Assembly (NCBI GenBank): GCA_003132825.1
Contig: PKYX01000391.1
Span: forward strand, 7,156 to 14,415
Reading direction: 5' to 3'
DNA: 7,260 bases
Origin: Acidobacteriaceae bacterium
GTDB taxonomy: Bacteria; Acidobacteriota; Terriglobia; Terriglobales; Acidobacteriaceae
In this document: positions 6,742 to 7,260 of the stretch, one piece after another
Layout: each line of letters begins with the position of its first letter
How positions within the stretch are numbered: the first letter of the stretch is position 1
Position numbers and translations under genes: made by a program
The notes under the pieces: model-generated
What the model saw: only the letters and a program-made list of their open reading frames with translations
Database searches by the model: none
Told to the model about the DNA's origin: nothing

Positions 6742-7191
6742 ATGGCCAGGAATCGATTGCTGTACTTGACCGCAAACGACTGGGTCCTGATTACGGCCAA
6801 AGCGAAGAGATTAACTTTCAGGCTGGGGGAGGAGATTATCCGGGAAGGTTCGGTCGGTGACACCCTTTACGTCGTCCGCCGTGGTTCGGCTTCGGTGGAG
6901 TTGACCGGGACAGGTTCCCGCACGGTGGTGGCCGAGCTCGAGGTGGAAGACATTTGTGGCGACATGGCTTTCATCGAGAAAACGACCGCCACAGCATCGG
7001 TGATCGCCAAAGAAGATTGCGTCGAAGTGGACGCAATCCGCGCCTCGGCACTCTCGCAGCTCTTTGAGGCCTTTCCTGGACTCGCCTATCGGTTCTACCG
7101 CTCCCTCGCCGTCGTGCTGGCCCGCCGCCTGAAGGAAACCTCCATGCAATTAGCCCGGGTGAAGACTTCCGCAAAATTGAAAGGGCCGTAA
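6742..7191 (+). CDS. Single cyclic-nucleotide-binding-type domain protein with degenerate phosphate cassette
   Basis: Cytoplasmic protein of 149 residues consisting of one cNMP-binding-type beta roll. LGEEIIREGSVGDTLYVVRRGSASVEL (28-54, Gly35 and Asp40 conserved) gives the first half, and the C-helix region is about 112-142. In CRP-type proteins the phosphate-binding cassette is GE-L-G-L followed ten residues after the Glu by Arg. Here the aligned stretch is GDMAFIEK (73-80) then TTATASV (81-87), so the Glu is Asp74 and the Arg position is Thr84. Cyclic nucleotide binding is therefore doubtful, and another ligand or a purely structural role is possible. There is no DNA-binding helix-turn-helix, so it is not a complete CRP/FNR regulator. 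ATG at 6742 is used; a GTG at 6727 is the only other start because a TGA stop lies directly before it. No good ribosome binding site precedes either. Confidence 0.88.
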   Translation: MARNRLLYLTANDWVLITAKAKRLTFRLGEEIIREGSVGDTLYVVRRGSASVELTGTGSRTVVAELEVEDICGDMAFIEKTTATASVIAKEDCVEVDAIRASALSQLFEAFPGLAYRFYRSLAVVLARRLKETSMQLARVKTSAKLKGP

Positions 7192-7227
7192 AGATCCGCG
7201 TGGTTCTGCGGATCTTTCCCGGCCCTT
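7181..7227 (+). terminator. Long inverted repeat at the end of the cNMP-type domain gene
   Basis: Two stacked perfect arms form an 18-base-pair stem. AAGGGCCG (7181-7188) pairs with CGGCCCTT (7220-7227), and AAAGATCCGC (7190-7199) pairs with GCGGATCTTT (7208-7217). A 1x2 internal loop separates them and an 8-base loop caps the stem. The outer arm includes the last codons, and the stem spans the stop codon. No clean U-run follows, so termination may be weak, or the hairpin may mainly protect the 3' end of the message. Confidence 0.6.
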
Positions 7228-7260
7228 GCGCTTGACTCGGTATCGGTGAGCGAGCGGCAG

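Overview
The window looks like ordinary chromosome from a GC-rich, Gram-negative soil-type bacterium. The mix of genes fits Acidobacteriota best: a very large Tat-exported glycosidase-like protein, several small conserved proteins of unknown function, a DUF985-type cupin and a stand-alone CBS-pair protein. That assignment is inferred from gene content and protein style. There is no rRNA or other marker gene to prove it. I see no tRNA, rRNA, CRISPR array, transposase, phage gene or integration scar.

Layout. Positions 36-3014 hold five genes, all on the minus strand. In transcription order they are a CBS-pair protein (3014-2562), a 63-residue small protein (2510-2319), a 100-residue protein of unknown function (2107-1805), a DUF985/cupin_5 protein (1794-1288) and a lysine 6-dehydrogenase/saccharopine dehydrogenase-like oxidoreductase (1202-36). 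Gaps are 51, 211, 10 and 85 bases. The 10-base gap suggests that the 100-residue protein and the cupin are co-translated. The 211-base gap holds a GC-rich hairpin and probably separates two transcripts. A divergent intergenic region of about 90 bases then leads to a large plus-strand gene (3105-5930). It encodes a Tat-exported protein of about 940 residues that resembles the alpha-glucuronidase (GH67/GH115-like) fold group. Converging on it is a minus-strand gene for a 160-residue secreted protein (6457-5975) with a very clear ribosome binding site. The last gene (6742-7191, plus) encodes a single cyclic-nucleotide-binding-type domain and ends in a long inverted repeat.

How the parts fit together. 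The two largest themes are export (the Tat glycosidase-like protein and the small secreted protein) and small-molecule sensing (the CBS pair and the cNMP-type domain). The sequence shows no strong functional link between them. I found no convincing new multi-gene system. The items most worth following are the divergent Tat-exported glycosidase-like protein, the cNMP-type domain lacking its phosphate-binding arginine, and the coupled 100-residue protein/cupin pair.
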